Counted from the first letter of the stretch, positions 28,196-38,808 are shown. The stretch is 64,000 nt of DNA from Hymenobacter qilianensis (GCF_014489555.1 NZ_CP060784.1:3782001-3846000), one strand, 5' to 3'. Notes: generated by a model not told the origin, from the sequence alone. Numbers and translations: made by a program.

Positions 28196-29509
28196 TCAGG
28201 ATTCAAGCAATGCTAGCCGCTCGCGTACCTGGGTGCGCTCGTACTCTGTGTGGAGCGTACGCTCAGCCGCCTCACCGATCAGGCCCCGCTGCTGGTGCAG
28301 TACCAGTATGCGCCTGGGGTCGTTGGTGCGCTGCCCGATAACTGAAAGTGCCGTAAGCAGGCGCAGGTAAATGGCCACGTTGCCGTCGGCACAGACACAG
28401 ATCTGGTCGAAAGCGGTGGTTACGAACTGCTCGAACGAGGGGCGCACTGCCACCACGCGCACACGATTGTTGTTAGTGCGCAGGGGGCTGGCAAGCTGGC
28501 GGTCGGCCAGCTGCGCGACCAAAGAGCCGAGATGGTCAATGCAGATGATGGCCGTAGTGGTGTCGTTGACGCCCGGCGAGAGGGCCTTCAGGGCAATATC
28601 CACGATTTGCCGCAGGCCAAAGCCAGCATCCTGTTCGATGGTACGCTGACTGCCCAAGCCAAACCTAGAATTGATCTGGTCGGTTAGCTTGTCATCCAGC
28701 GCGGGCGCTTCCCCCTGATAAACGGCCACCGATGCCAGCGCCGCACCGCGCGCTACAAAACCGCCGATGCCGTGCTCCATGCGTATCACGCCGTGCAGGT
28801 TGCGCGCTAAGTCCAGCAGGCCCTCTTCATCCACGCTCTGCACGTACCCATTCGTTCGGGAAGGAACGGTCAGCCAGCTGAGCTGGCCGGCCTGGCGCAG
28901 TAGCTTCTGAGCTTCGTCTGCATCTGCTTCTTGTCCAAGCTGTTCGGGAAACAGGCGTTTGATGGCGGCTTCCGTTTCTTCGGTTGCGTTGCGCACAATA
29001 TTGGATGCCTGAATGGAATTGGCGATGTGGTGGATAAAGAAAATAAGCACCCCAATACTGACCAGGGCCAGCACCAAACCCATCAATACCGCCAGGGAGG
29101 GAATAAAGCTGCCTTCGTCGCCACCGCGGATGGTGCGCAGCACGATGAGGCAGTACACGAAAATGCTGACAAAGAAGCCCAGCACCATCTGATTGGCCCG
29201 GTCGCTCATGAAGTTGCGTAGTACCCGCGGGGTGTATTGGCTGGATACCTGCGCCAGTGTGCTCAGCGTAAGCGAGAAAATCAGGCCGGCCACCGTAATC
29301 ATGGAGCCGGCAATGGCCGTGAGCACGCCGCGCGCACCGTCGGAGCCGGCCCCAAACAGTAAGGGGTATTCCTCCAGCCAGTCGTGCTCAATGCGTAAAT
29401 CGATGAACACCAAAGCAAAAGCCAGCAAAATGGCCCCCGCAACCATCAGAGTTGGGATAAACCATAAGCTGGCATCCAGATTCAGCCAAAGCGCGCGAAG
29501 TCGGTTCAT
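28196..29509 (-). CDS. DUF2254 family membrane protein
   Basis: A 437-residue protein with four membrane helices in the first half (SLWFIPTLMVAGAILLAFAL, MITVAGLIFSLTLSTLAQ, MVLGFFVSIFVYCLIVLRTI and a fourth) followed by a cytosolic domain. The segments SSQYTPRVLRNFMSDRANQ and DDKLTDQINSRFGLGSQRT are typical of DUF2254. No enzymatic function is known. It sits between the DUF421 and CLC genes, all on the minus strand, in the ion-homeostasis cluster. Confidence 0.85.
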   Translation of the reverse strand: MNRLRALWLNLDASLWFIPTLMVAGAILLAFALVFIDLRIEHDWLEEYPLLFGAGSDGARGVLTAIAGSMITVAGLIFSLTLSTLAQVSSQYTPRVLRNFMSDRANQMVLGFFVSIFVYCLIVLRTIRGGDEGSFIPSLAVLMGLVLALVSIGVLIFFIHHIANSIQASNIVRNATEETEAAIKRLFPEQLGQEADADEAQKLLRQAGQLSWLTVPSRTNGYVQSVDEEGLLDLARNLHGVIRMEHGIGGFVARGAALASVAVYQGEAPALDDKLTDQINSRFGLGSQRTIEQDAGFGLRQIVDIALKALSPGVNDTTTAIICIDHLGSLVAQLADRQLASPLRTNNNRVRVVAVRPSFEQFVTTAFDQICVCADGNVAIYLRLLTALSVIGQRTNDPRRILVLHQQRGLIGEAAERTLHTEYERTQVRERLALLES

Positions 29510-29570
29510 ACCCTAGTAGGTACTGCCGAGTATGCGCTAAGGTTGTTGCTTGCTGCTAAGTTGAAGGCTG

Positions 29571-31348
29571 CTACTCGATTTCCTTTAGCAGCTGCCGCCG
29601 ATAGTTGGCCAGAATAGTGGATTTGAGCAGGAAGCCCAGATACAGGCCATTGCGAACCACGGGCAAGGCCCAGGCATCGTGGTGTTCCATCTCGCTGAGC
29701 GTATCGAGCAGGCTATCTTCCGGTTGGACAACTGCCACCGGCGGCGTCATCAGGTCGCTGACGTAGGTGGTAGTGTAGTGCTCGTCGTCGAAGAGGGCGT
29801 CGCGCACTGTGTCGAGCGAGACGATGCCCACGAGCTTATTATCGGCATCGACTACCGGAAACAGGTTGCGGGTGGCATGACGGAAAATATCGACTAGCTC
29901 GCCTAGGGTGGTTTCGGGATGGACTGGTACGAAATCGTTTTGTACCAGGGAAAGCGGCTCCAGCTGCGCGAGCAGGCCTCGGTCGCGGTCGGCGTGCATA
30001 TGCACACCGCGCTGTACCAGCTTGCGGGTGTACACGGAATAAGGCTCGAAGTATTTGGTAATCAAGTAGGAGCTGGAAGTAACCACCATCAGGGGCACAA
30101 ACAAAGCGTAGCCGCCGGTAATCTCAGCAATCAAGAAGATGGCTGTAAGGGGAGCGTGTACTACGCCGGCTAGCGTGCCCGCCATGCCCAGCACCACAAA
30201 ATGTACCTCCGATACGGGATACCAGCCGCTCATATTAATCAGGCGGGCCAGCAAAAAGCCCCCAGCGCCCCCGTAAACAGAGATGAGCCGAACATACCAC
30301 CATTGCCCCCCGAGCCGATGGTGACGCAGGTAGCAAACACCTTAAGCAACATGCTGCTGGCTACCACCAGCAGCAGCAGCCACACGTTCTCGTCGCGGTA
30401 AACGGCGAAAATGGATCCTTCTACCAGTCCTTCCGGCCGCCCTTGGAGCAGCATCTCTACAATGTTGTAGCCTTCGCCGTAGAGCGGCGGAAACAAAAAC
30501 ACCATGATGCCCAGCGTGAAGCCGCCAAACACCACCTTGCGAAAAGTGCCGGGAAACCGCTCAAAGTACTTGTCGGAAGCAAAATAAATGCGAATCATGT
30601 ACACCGACAGGAGCGCGGTGAACAAGCCCAGCATCAGGTAGGAGGGCACGGCTTCTACTGGCCAGGTAGTGGTAATCAGCACGAAGGGCTGGCCCGCGTA
30701 CAGGGCCTTGGAAACCACCGTGGCTGTAGCCGAGGAAATAAGCAGCGGAATAAAAAACGGCGCCGACAGCTCCGACAGAATTACTTCTACTGCAAACAAA
30801 ACTCCCGCAATAGGGCTGTTGAAGATAGCCGCTACGCCAGCCGCTGCGCCGCAACCCACTAGCAGGCGCCGCTCGCGGCGACCCACGCGCAGAATGCGCC
30901 CGATGTTAGACCCCAGGGCCGAACCCGTTACGGAAATAGGTGCCTCCAGACCCGCCGAGCCGCCAAACGTGACAGTGAGAAAGGAGGAAATGGCCTGCGA
31001 ATACAGCTTACTGCGTGGCACCACGCTGCCCTGACGGGCAATATTATAAAGAATGGGCCCGATTCCCCGGCTCAACGTGCCGCCCAGCGCATAGCGCGTA
31101 AATAGCACCGTGAGCCCGATGCCAAGCATGGGATATAGGAACAGGGCAAAGACCCGATTTTCTTCGGGTACCCAGGAGTACAGCAGGTTCTGGGCCGAAT
31201 GAACGGAGCTTTTGAGTGCCACCGCCGCCAAACCTGCCCCAATTCCGACCAGCACGCTCACCAGAATCAGGTAGACCCGGTCGTTGACGTGGCGTAGTCG
31301 CCACAGCAACAAAGGACCTATTAAACGGTGAAAGGAACTCTTCGGCAT
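29571..31348 (-). CDS. CLC-type chloride channel/transporter with two CBS domains (one frameshift)
   Basis: The repaired protein is about 590 residues: CLC membrane domain followed by a CBS pair (NDFVPVHPETTLGELVDIF, PVAVVQPEDSLLDTLSEM). The gating Glu is in GGSAGLEAPIS and the Cl- site helix in GSGGNGGMFGSSLF. The position that carries the internal proton Glu in exchangers is Val (FAVEVILSE), as in CLC channels. The CBS pair suggests nucleotide control. The frame breaks at C5 30259-30263; one extra base gives TGALGGFLLARLINMSGWYP. ATG 31348 (MPKSSF) is the likely start. Confidence 0.88.
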
Positions 31349-31449
31349 GGCAAACGACAACTACAAGCAGCGCTCGATCCGCAAGAAACCGGCCACTAAT
31401 ACAATGTACAAGCAATAAAACGAATAAGCAGCCTCGTGCTGACTAAGTA

Positions 31450-32273
31450 TTAATTCGCCCCCGAAACAACGTAGCCTTCAGCCACTAGCATCGCTTTGCT
31501 GCCCTTCAGCAAGTCACTTTTCAACTCCAGGGTGCCACGCCGGTATTCTTCGGAATAGGCCCAGAGATAAATACGCAAGTCGGCGGAGGTAGTCCCCATC
31601 TTTTCGACGATAATGTAGGGCGTATGAGGGTCGCGGGTTTCAACGCCTTTGTGGCTGCTCACGTACTTGAGCAACATCTCTTCGATGCGGTCGGAAGTGG
31701 TTTCAGTCCCCATATCAACGCTAATCAGGAAGTCCTGCCGGATGAAGCCGTCGCGGGTATAGTTGGTCAGCGGCTCGCGCAGCACAAGGGCGTTGGGCAG
31801 GAAGATGTGCTTGCCATCAAAGGTCTTGATGAGCGTTGTGCGCAAATTCAGGGCTTCTACCTCGCCCATCAGATCCTTTACCTGCACGGTGTCGTGGATG
31901 CGAAACGGGCGGTTGAAGGCCAGCACTACGCCGGCCAGAAAGTTCTCGGCAATGTCTTTCAGGGCAAAGCCCACGATGAAAGCCGAAAGCCCGGCACCCG
32001 CCAGCATTCCACTAGCTACCCCCGACAGGCCGAGGACGTGCATGGCCAGCAATACCCCATCAGCAGCAGCGCCCAGCGGGTAAAGTTGGTCAGGAAATTG
32101 GCCAGCAGCGCGTCGTGGGAGCGCTTTCTGAGTCTGCTTCCCAGCAGCTGGCTTACGTGGTTGGCGATGGCCAACCCGATGGCCAGCACTATCAGAGCGA
32201 TAAATAACTTAGGCAGTAGGTGCACAAACTGGTGCCAGTAGTCGATCAGCACCTCATTCAATTCGTCGATCAT
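31450..32273 (-). CDS. Second MscS family mechanosensitive channel (one frameshift)
   Basis: About 275 residues after repair. Two or three N-terminal helices precede the pore helix GMLAGAGLSAFIVGFALKDI, followed by the beta domain (FRIHDTVQVKDLMGEVEALN, HIFLPNALVLREPLTNYTRD) and vestibule. The frame breaks at C4 32055-32058; restoring one base reads LLLMGVLLAMHVLGLSGV. It is smaller than the 26535 channel and not closely similar beyond the core. The start MIDELNEVLIDYWHQF is preferred to an upstream Met. Confidence 0.88.
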
Positions 32274-32437
32274 AGAGCAGTAGAAAACAAAATTTGCCCC
32301 CCAACTGGCGCTGGGTGGCATTTTTATAACCAAACACTAACAGTACGGCGGTAACTAACCCGAAGGTTGGGATTTGCCCCCCAGCAGCTGAGCGCAGTCG
32401 GGGCAAAGCCCGCTTGGAGCTTTGCTTTCCTGGTAAC

Positions 32438-33394
32438 TTAGGAGGCGGGAGTGGCGGCTGCTTTTCTAGGCTTGAGGTATTTGGTGGCCTTCGTTTTCAG
32501 GTAGGTAGCAGCGGGTACCACGTGGTAGTTTGGGTTGACCGCAAACAGCTCCTGCTGCACGCCCACGTGGGTTTGGCCCAGAATAACCATCACACGCTTG
32601 GCCTTCGTTTTGTGCTGGGCCCGCAGAATATTGGAGTAGATTTTCAGGTTGCGGTTGTAGAACAACGTGATGTAGTGGGCACCAATGTAGGCTGTATCCA
32701 CCTTCCCCAGATCGTTGGTGTTCGGGCCGGTGGCTGAGAAAGTGCCGTTGGTCACCATCGCGGGGTTATTAAACACCACGCGGTGGCTCATCGCCACCAG
32801 GTCGGGGTGGTTGGCCAAGGCGATGTAGTCGTAAATCGATAGGCTATCGTGTTGGGCCATCCGTTGCAGGGGGCGGGAGGTAATCTGCATTTCCTTCAGG
32901 CCTTTGTTGAAATAGTCGATACCATCGCCGGTGCTCAGCAGCGACTGAGAGGTAGAAGCGTAGTAATCGATGCAGGAGGGGCTGGGCAGCTGGAGCTGTT
33001 TGGCCATCGCAAACGCTACCTGGTAGCGCTCGCTGCGCCCGGTGCCCGAAGGCAGCGTGGTCAAATCAAGCTTTCCGTCGCGGTACAGCGCATACAAGCT
33101 GTCTATCCGGCCCTGTTCCGACGGCTCGGCTTCTATCATAATGGCATCGGGCCGGAACTTGAGCAGATGCTCCCGCAGCTTGGCTATTTCCGCCTGCTTC
33201 TTAGGATTGAACACGTCTGACTGGGGCTCCTTATTATAAATCCCCGCTAGGTGCGCAAAGCCCACTACCATAATTTCCGTGCGATCTTGCTTACCGTTCT
33301 GAGCAATGGCTCCGGTACACAGCAACAACATGATGAGGCTGAGCAAACCAATAAACTTCTTCGTAATACGGCTTTGCAGTTGATACAGTATCAT
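32438..33394 (-). CDS. DUF5694-like exported protein
   Basis: A 318-residue protein with a long signal-like N-terminus ending CTGAIAQNG. Body segments typical of the group include EIMVVGFAHLAGIYNK, FNPKKQAEIAKLREHLLKF, IMIEAEPSEQG and MVILGQTHVGVQQELF. The fold with early Gly-x-x-His and a late Gly-Q-x-His recalls TraB/Tiki-like metalloproteins, but that link is only suggested by spacing. Function is unknown. Confidence 0.65.
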   Translation of the reverse strand: MILYQLQSRITKKFIGLLSLIMLLLCTGAIAQNGKQDRTEIMVVGFAHLAGIYNKEPQSDVFNPKKQAEIAKLREHLLKFRPDAIMIEAEPSEQGRIDSLYALYRDGKLDLTTLPSGTGRSERYQVAFAMAKQLQLPSPSCIDYYASTSQSLLSTGDGIDYFNKGLKEMQITSRPLQRMAQHDSLSIYDYIALANHPDLVAMSHRVVFNNPAMVTNGTFSATGPNTNDLGKVDTAYIGAHYITLFYNRNLKIYSNILRAQHKTKAKRVMVILGQTHVGVQQELFAVNPNYHVVPAATYLKTKATKYLKPRKAAATPAS

Positions 33395-33530
33395 AGAATA
33401 GAAGGGTGGATAAGGTTCGTGACAAATAAAGCATATAGTACCTTGTAAAACAAGCTACCTGATTTAAAATATCTGTAACGAGAAGTATATAGCGCCTTAA
33501 CAGCGACAACTACCGGCTCGGAACGCAATA

Positions 33531-33911
33531 TTATTCTTTAACTAAAGCGGGCTTATTCAGCCAAAGCCGAAAAGCCACAGTGCCCACAGCGTAGGCCACC
33601 GCATCAAATGGATCGGCAACGGCAGTGGTGGAGAAGTAAGGCAAGATTCCTTCAAACCACAGCGATACGTAGACCCAGGCGGCAATCAGCCAGGTGTTGG
33701 GAAACACGAAAGTGCGGGAGTGGGCCACAAAGCGCCGCTGCGCGGCCAGCGCCAGGCTAAGCATGACGGGCATGGCCGCAAGGTCGCCTAAATAGGAGGT
33801 GAGCAGCGCGGGCAGAGGCCAGTGGAGCAGATAGCGGTTGAGCAGGTAGCCTGCATACAGAAGCACGGCGACGATAAACAGTGGATGTCTGAATTCGGGC
33901 CAGCGCTTCAT
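33531..33911 (-). CDS. Uncharacterised four-helix membrane protein
   Basis: A 126-residue protein with four hydrophobic stretches (PLFIVAVLLYAGYLLNRYLL, YLGDLAAMPVMLSLALAAQ, TWLIAAWVYVSLWFEGIL, AVAYAVGTVAFRLWL). I do not recognise a firm family; similar Bacteroidota proteins carry a doubtful transporter name. Its start is one base from the stop of the upstream zinc-ribbon gene, so the two are almost certainly an operon. Confidence 0.75.
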   Translation of the reverse strand: MKRWPEFRHPLFIVAVLLYAGYLLNRYLLHWPLPALLTSYLGDLAAMPVMLSLALAAQRRFVAHSRTFVFPNTWLIAAWVYVSLWFEGILPYFSTTAVADPFDAVAYAVGTVAFRLWLNKPALVKE

Positions 33912-33912
33912 A

Positions 33913-34218
33913 TCAACCTGCGACCACTGTCACCACCCAGATAATGAAAGACAGAATGGCCGCGAATGCCAGCTGCCCGCCCCGAACGATGGTTTTGAAA
34001 AAGCGCGCTAGGCCCTTGTCCTCTGGCTTTATTTCCATTAGAATAAGGGACGACGTCTTCTGGTTTTCCAGCTCGTTGCGTTGGATCGCACTTTGATGGG
34101 CCCGCGGATCGAGTAGCTCGCCGCAGTGCTCACAGCGGTCAGTTGGGTTGTGCTGCCACGCGGACCACTGCTGGCAGTGCGGACACTTTTTGGAAGCAAG
34201 TAAAGGAGTATCAGCCAT
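33913..34218 (-). CDS. Zinc-ribbon membrane-anchored small protein
   Basis: A 101-residue protein. A four-Cys zinc ribbon (KKCPHCQQWSAW, then RCEHCGELLDP) is followed by a polar linker and a C-terminal membrane helix (GGQLAFAAILSFIIWVVTVVAG). The start at 34218 (MADTPLLASKKC) is preferred to one five codons earlier. It is translationally adjacent to the four-helix protein. Function is not known. Confidence 0.8.
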   Translation of the reverse strand: MADTPLLASKKCPHCQQWSAWQHNPTDRCEHCGELLDPRAHQSAIQRNELENQKTSSLILMEIKPEDKGLARFFKTIVRGGQLAFAAILSFIIWVVTVVAG

Positions 34219-34253
34219 CTGTAGAGTACGCACAACTAGGGCGGCAAGGTTAA

Positions 34254-34311
34254 ATAACGTAAAAAAGACCCAAGCCGCTGTATAGTGGAGCTTGGGTCTT
34301 TTTTACGTTAT
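34254..34311. terminator. Terminator with perfect 22-bp stem
   Basis: Arms 34254-34275 and 34290-34311 are perfect reverse complements, each with an A6/T6 run adjacent to GACCCAAGC, around a 14-base loop. It ends the cytosine deaminase transcript (minus strand) and may stop read-through in the other direction too. Confidence 0.88.
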
Positions 34312-34342
34312 CGGACCAGTTTTCCGGCAAAATCAGGAGGTA

Positions 34343-34776
34343 TTACAGCTCCATAATATCCTCGTTCCACAGCGTGGGCTCGGCTTCAATGAATTCCTGC
34401 ATCATCTGCACGCACTCGTCCAGATCCACGATTTCGACCTCCACGCCGTGCGACTCCAGAAACTCCTGCGACTCGCCAAACGTGCGCGACTCGCCCACCA
34501 CTACTTTCGGGATTTTGAACTGTACGATGGTGCCCGCGCACATAAAGCAGGGCATGAGGGTGGTGTACAGCACCGTGTCGCGGTAGGTGCGCTGGCGGCC
34601 GGCATTGTAGAGGCAATCCATCTCGCCGTGCTTGATGGGATTATTTTCCTGCACTCGTTTATTGCGCCCGCGGGCCACAATTTGCCCCCACGCACCAGCA
34701 CCGAGCCAATGGGAATACCACCCTCCCGGCGGCCCTGGCGCGCCTCGTCGATGGCGGCTTGCATGAATTCGTCCAT
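34343..34776 (-). CDS. FCY1-like cytosine deaminase (one frameshift)
   Basis: The repaired protein is about 145 residues. The zinc site is IKHGEMDCLYNAGR (His-x-Glu) and TTLMPCFMCAGTIV (PCxxC), the CDA/deaminase core. The C-terminal stretch VDLDECVQMMQEFIEAEPTL followed by WNEDI resembles the yeast Fcy1 cytosine deaminase end (…FIDERPQDWFEDI), so the substrate is probably cytosine rather than tRNA adenosine or guanine. The frame breaks at C5 34685-34689; one extra base gives VRGGQIVARGRNKRVQE. It is used in pyrimidine salvage. Confidence 0.82.
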
Positions 34777-34882
34777 AAGTAAAAGTCGTAGGAACACGCT
34801 ATGGCGCGTTCAATTGTTGAGTGAGATTATGCCGACAAAGAACGGTTATTCGATTTGGATACCGAACGCGACGGTCAGGTTT

Positions 34883-37800
34883 CTACCGTGCACAAATGCC
34901 TTTATAGGGGCAATACTGACACCTTAACAGATCATCCGTTTTGCGAATCGGCTCGGCGGGGTCCAGAATGCGGTGCACGAAGTTGGTCAGCAACTCTTGG
35001 CCTTTGTCGAGAAAAGAAGTGCCGTCTTCGGTCAGAAAACCCATGTCGGCCGTCATGGGACCGGCGCTGAGGTTACGTAGTGAAATGATGGCGGCATCGG
35101 CGGCGGGGCGGCCGGAGCGCTCCAGCATGAAGCGGTAAAGCCAAAGCTGCCGCACCTTGTCGGCGGAGGGCGTGGCGTCGGTGAGCAGGCGTTGGGTGGC
35201 GGCCGTGGCGTCTTCGCCCCGCTTTTGCAGACGCAGCTCGTGGGCGTGTACCAGGCCGGTTTTGTAGTCAACCACGCGCAGACGGCCGTCGGGCAGCTCG
35301 TCGAGGCGGTCGGCGATGCCGTAGAGGCGCAGTTGTAAGGTGTCGCCGCCGGGTAAGGTGACAGGAATTTCGGCCTGCAATATTTCTTCTAAGCCGCTGA
35401 TTTGCAGCGGTAAGGCACCGACTTGCTCCGGTAAGCCTTCGAGGTAGCGACGCACGAGCTGAGCGGCCACCTGGCCCAGTACGTGGTTCAGCCCTTCATC
35501 GGGGCGGGCGTGTCGCTCGTCTTCTTCCTGGCGCATGGCCTGGGCAACTTCGGTGGGCACTTGCTGAAGCAGGGCAGGCAGATCGGGGGCCGTCAGGGGC
35601 GTTTTTCCTGGGCGAAAGGCCGCAGCAGGTTTTCCAGCACTTCGTGCACCACCGTGCCGAAGCCATCAGCGCCAAGCTTTTCTTCTACTTCTTCGGCTTC
35701 CTGAAACTTAGCCAGGCGGGCAAAATAGAATTGGAGAGAGCAGTTCAAAAACTGATTCAGCGCCGAAGGTGAAAGACCACGAATAAGCACCCCGCGCAAG
35801 GCGGTGAGCATGTCGAAATCCTTTTCCAGCACAAGGTCACCGACGGGCGTTTGGGTAATTGTGTCACCTTCTACTGCCTCATTATCAGCGCTGTCGGCCA
35901 TAACCGTGGCGACTACATCGCGCAGCACCAATCCTGGATTCTGGGGGCTAAATCGTTCTCAATCTGAAGCAAAAAGCGGCTTCTCTCGCCCGTGCGGGTG
36001 CCTTCGGCGCCCGGCAGTACGTGCAGCAGATCCACCTTGCGGGCGCGCTGAAGCAGGCGCCAGAACTGGTGGGCGGTGGCAGCTTCGTGGTCGGCGTAGG
36101 TGGGCAGGTTGAACTCGCGCAGCACGTCGTAGGGAAAGAGCGAGTTGCTGCGCTTGGGCGCGGGCAACACGTTCTCGTTGCAGCTCAGAATAATGACGTG
36201 GTCAAAATCCAGAGCGCGGGTTTCGAGCAAACCCATCACCTGCACATCGGCAATGGGCTCACCGCTGAAAGGCAAGCGTGTGCGGGCCATTTGCTCGTAC
36301 AGAAACCGCCGAAACGAGCGCACCGACAGGCGCTGCTCCCGGCAGTCGAACACCGAATCGAGCCGCTTAACTAGGGTAAAAAACAGGTATAGATATTCCG
36401 CCTCCATAGCCGAATGCTGGTCCTGGTAAGCTTTTTTAAGCAGATCAATGAGCGTGTAGCAGGCGGCAATAATATCGTCGCAGGTATCCCAGGTAGCGAA
36501 TAAAGCGTCCACGAGCGGGTGCTGCTTGCCCAGCTGCAGCAGCTCGCTGGCCGGCAGCAGCACGGCGTTGCGCTTGATAATCTGGTTGCACACCTGTTCG
36601 AGCAAACCGTGATACTGGGGGGCATTTTCCTGCTTGTCGAGCCACTGCTGATAGCGGCGCAAAAACGGGTGCTGGAGCAGCTTCGTGACGGCTAGGTGGT
36701 GGTAGCGCGGCACCCCGTAGCCCGTCTCGGGCGAGCCTTCACGGATGCCGGTCAAATGCACCTCAAACAGCAGATCCACCAAGTTGAACAGGGGCGTGCT
36801 CTGGAAGCTCAAACCCATGGTCACGTTGTACTCGGGTACGGCCTCGGGGGCAAACCGTGCAGCACGGGCAGCAGCAAGGTCTCGTCGGGCAGCACGATGG
36901 CGACTTTGGCCCGCGGGTTTTGCAGGCGCGAGGCCGCCAGCAGCTGGCCCGCCACTTTGCCCTGCATGCTGGCATTGGCGACGCCCACAAACTGGATTTC
37001 GCGTGGCAGCGTGCGCAGCAGATCGGGTAGGGCGCCGGTGGTGCTGGCGAAGCTCTCGGGGGCAAATCCCACTTGGTGCGGTAGCGGCGCAGGTGCTGGC
37101 CGGCCCTGTTGGGCGAGTCCTGCTCCAGGTAAAACGCGTCGCCGTCGAAGCGGACTTCGGCGCGGCCTTGCTTGAGGAGCAGGCGAATTAGTTTTTCTTC
37201 GGCTTTGGATAAAGAACCTAAGCCCAGAAATATGTGCTGGGGGGCTTTTTGGCCATTGTTTAGCATGTTTTGCACATGCTCCACGGCCAGTCGGTAAGCT
37301 AGGCCGGGGTAGGCTACGCCCTGTTGCTCCATGCGCTTACGCAGGCGCCAGTACACTTTTTCCAGGTCGTCCCAGAAGCGAAAGTAAGCGACGGTAGTGC
37401 TGGCCGGCGCGGGCATTTGCTCCAAGGCCCAGCGCTCCAGTGCTTTAGCTTCGGTGAGATAATCGAAGACTTTGGCAGGATAAGCCAGGTTTTGGTCGAG
37501 ATTGGAAAAGTCCTGCAACAGCAGCCCCGACCAGCCCACAAACTGATCGAAATCCAGCTTCTTGTCGATGTCGCGCAGGATATCGAATAGCATGAGCTGC
37601 AAGGCAATAGGCTCTTCTACCTGCACACCGGCCAGCTCCACCATGTAGTCTTCCATGGCCGCGATGCGCGGGCTCCACAGCGCCGTGCCTACTTCCGTGG
37701 CCAGGGCCAGCTCGTTTTTCAAGTACACCACGGCCCGCCGCGTAGGCACCACTACTACCACATCCGACAGCTCCGAGCCCGGATAGCGCGCCACCAGGTC

Positions 37801-37893
37801 GCGGGCCGCCTGGGTCAGGAAGGCTACGGGAGCGGCCTCGGCAGCGGCAGGCGAAAGGGAAGCGGCAAGGGCAGGAGAGGTGGTATAAGACAT
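34883..37893 (-). CDS. AddB-like PD-(D/E)XK exonuclease subunit (four frameshifts)
   Basis: About 1000 residues after repair. The N-terminal inactive-helicase-like region (VVVVVPTRRAVVYLKNELA; AIVLPDETLLLPVLHG) is followed by FDHVIILSCNENVLP, and the C-terminal nuclease domain shows LRVVDYKTGLV (D-Y-K) and the four-cysteine iron-sulfur set ending LLRCQYCPYKGICAR. This is the AddB partner of AddAB helicase-nucleases that process double-strand breaks. Frames break at G4 35596-35599, G5 35943-35947, G5 36846-36850 and G5 37058-37062; each is repaired by one base. An AddA-like gene is at 58471-61914, unusually far away. Confidence 0.85.
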
Positions 37894-38007
37894 GGAGGTA
37901 GAAGATGATAAATGCCCGTGCGCTGATTATCCTAATGAGGAGCTTGCGTGCGGAGGCACGAAATATGCTGTTAGTCCGATAAAGTACAATTATTGAACAC
38001 TCCGATT

Positions 38008-38520
38008 ATGCGTCCGGTTCGTTGCTTACTGCTCATTATCTTAATTCTGGCTGCTTTTAACAGCTATGCGCAAATGGGCCGGCTGGGGGCAACCAGGTCC
38101 GTTGAGGAGTTTAAATTTAAATCCATTTTTGGTGCGCCCAAGAAAGATAGTACCCTGGCGTACTGCCTGCTGGGAACCGGCTTTTTCAAAAGCAGGCAGG
38201 CGCAAGGTGCCGACACGCTGATTGCCAGATGGATAAAGCAGCACCCAGCGGCGCGGGTAATACCCGTATCAACTATTCAATCAACGATGCTTGGAGCCGC
38301 CAACTCCAGCATGACCTACTGCTGGATAGTTGATAAGGAGGAAAATCTGAACGTGTACCTGATCCGAAACGGCTATTTTCCGGGGGGCACCATGCAGAAG
38401 CCTAAGACCGATGCGAAAACCTACATCAGCAAAAAGGATTACGAAGAGTTTATGCGCCAGATCCGGCTGGCAGAACTTTACGCCCAGAAAAAAAAGCTCG
38501 GCGTGTGGGTGAAGCAGTAG
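38008..38520 (+). CDS. Exported SNase-like protein
   Basis: A 170-residue protein with a signal peptide (CLLLIILILAAFNSYAQMG). The C-terminal part VYLIRNGYFPGGTM … RLAELYAQKKKLGVWVKQ resembles the end of staphylococcal-nuclease folds (V-x-LV-x-x-GYA … AE-x-x-A-x-x-x-x-GIW). The earlier catalytic Arg/Asp motifs are not clear, so activity is uncertain. The start at ATG 38008 sets the signal directly. A strong terminator follows. It is divergent from the AddB-like gene. Confidence 0.6.
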   Translation: MRPVRCLLLIILILAAFNSYAQMGRLGATRSVEEFKFKSIFGAPKKDSTLAYCLLGTGFFKSRQAQGADTLIARWIKQHPAARVIPVSTIQSTMLGAANSSMTYCWIVDKEENLNVYLIRNGYFPGGTMQKPKTDAKTYISKKDYEEFMRQIRLAELYAQKKKLGVWVKQ

Positions 38521-38588
38521 GTTGCGGTAACCCTCACGCTGGTTTGTAAATAATTTACGTACAATACTTTAGCAGCATAAAAGGCTGT

Positions 38589-38648
38589 AAAAAGGCTCGT
38601 CGGGTCAGGCTTCGCATACAATGCGCGCCTGGCCCGACGAGCCTTTTT
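38589..38648 (+). terminator. Terminator with 22-bp stem
   Basis: Arms 38589-38610 and 38627-38648 pair with one G-T wobble, GC-rich (GGCTCGTCGGGTCAGGC) with A5 and T5 ends, followed by more T. It closes the SNase-like gene. Confidence 0.88.
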
Positions 38649-38808
38649 TAGGCCGTGTACCAAAAAAAATTAATCAAACATTTAAAACATTCTCATAAAA
38701 CGTGGGTTTAAGTCTCCAATCCTGCTCCAGGAAAAGCGAAGCCACTGGCTGGGCGTTTCAGAACATTGGCTGCCAGACCTGGCGAAATTTAACCTCACCG
38801 ATTACTTT

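Noticed and set aside
34254-34311. Hairpin as riboswitch
   Set aside because: Perfect stem with T run directly after a stop codon fits a simple terminator; no conserved aptamer features seen.
34343-34776. tRNA adenosine deaminase TadA or guanine deaminase
   Set aside because: The C-terminal EFIEAEPTLWNEDI region and overall size match Fcy1-like cytosine deaminase better, though the core motif is shared.
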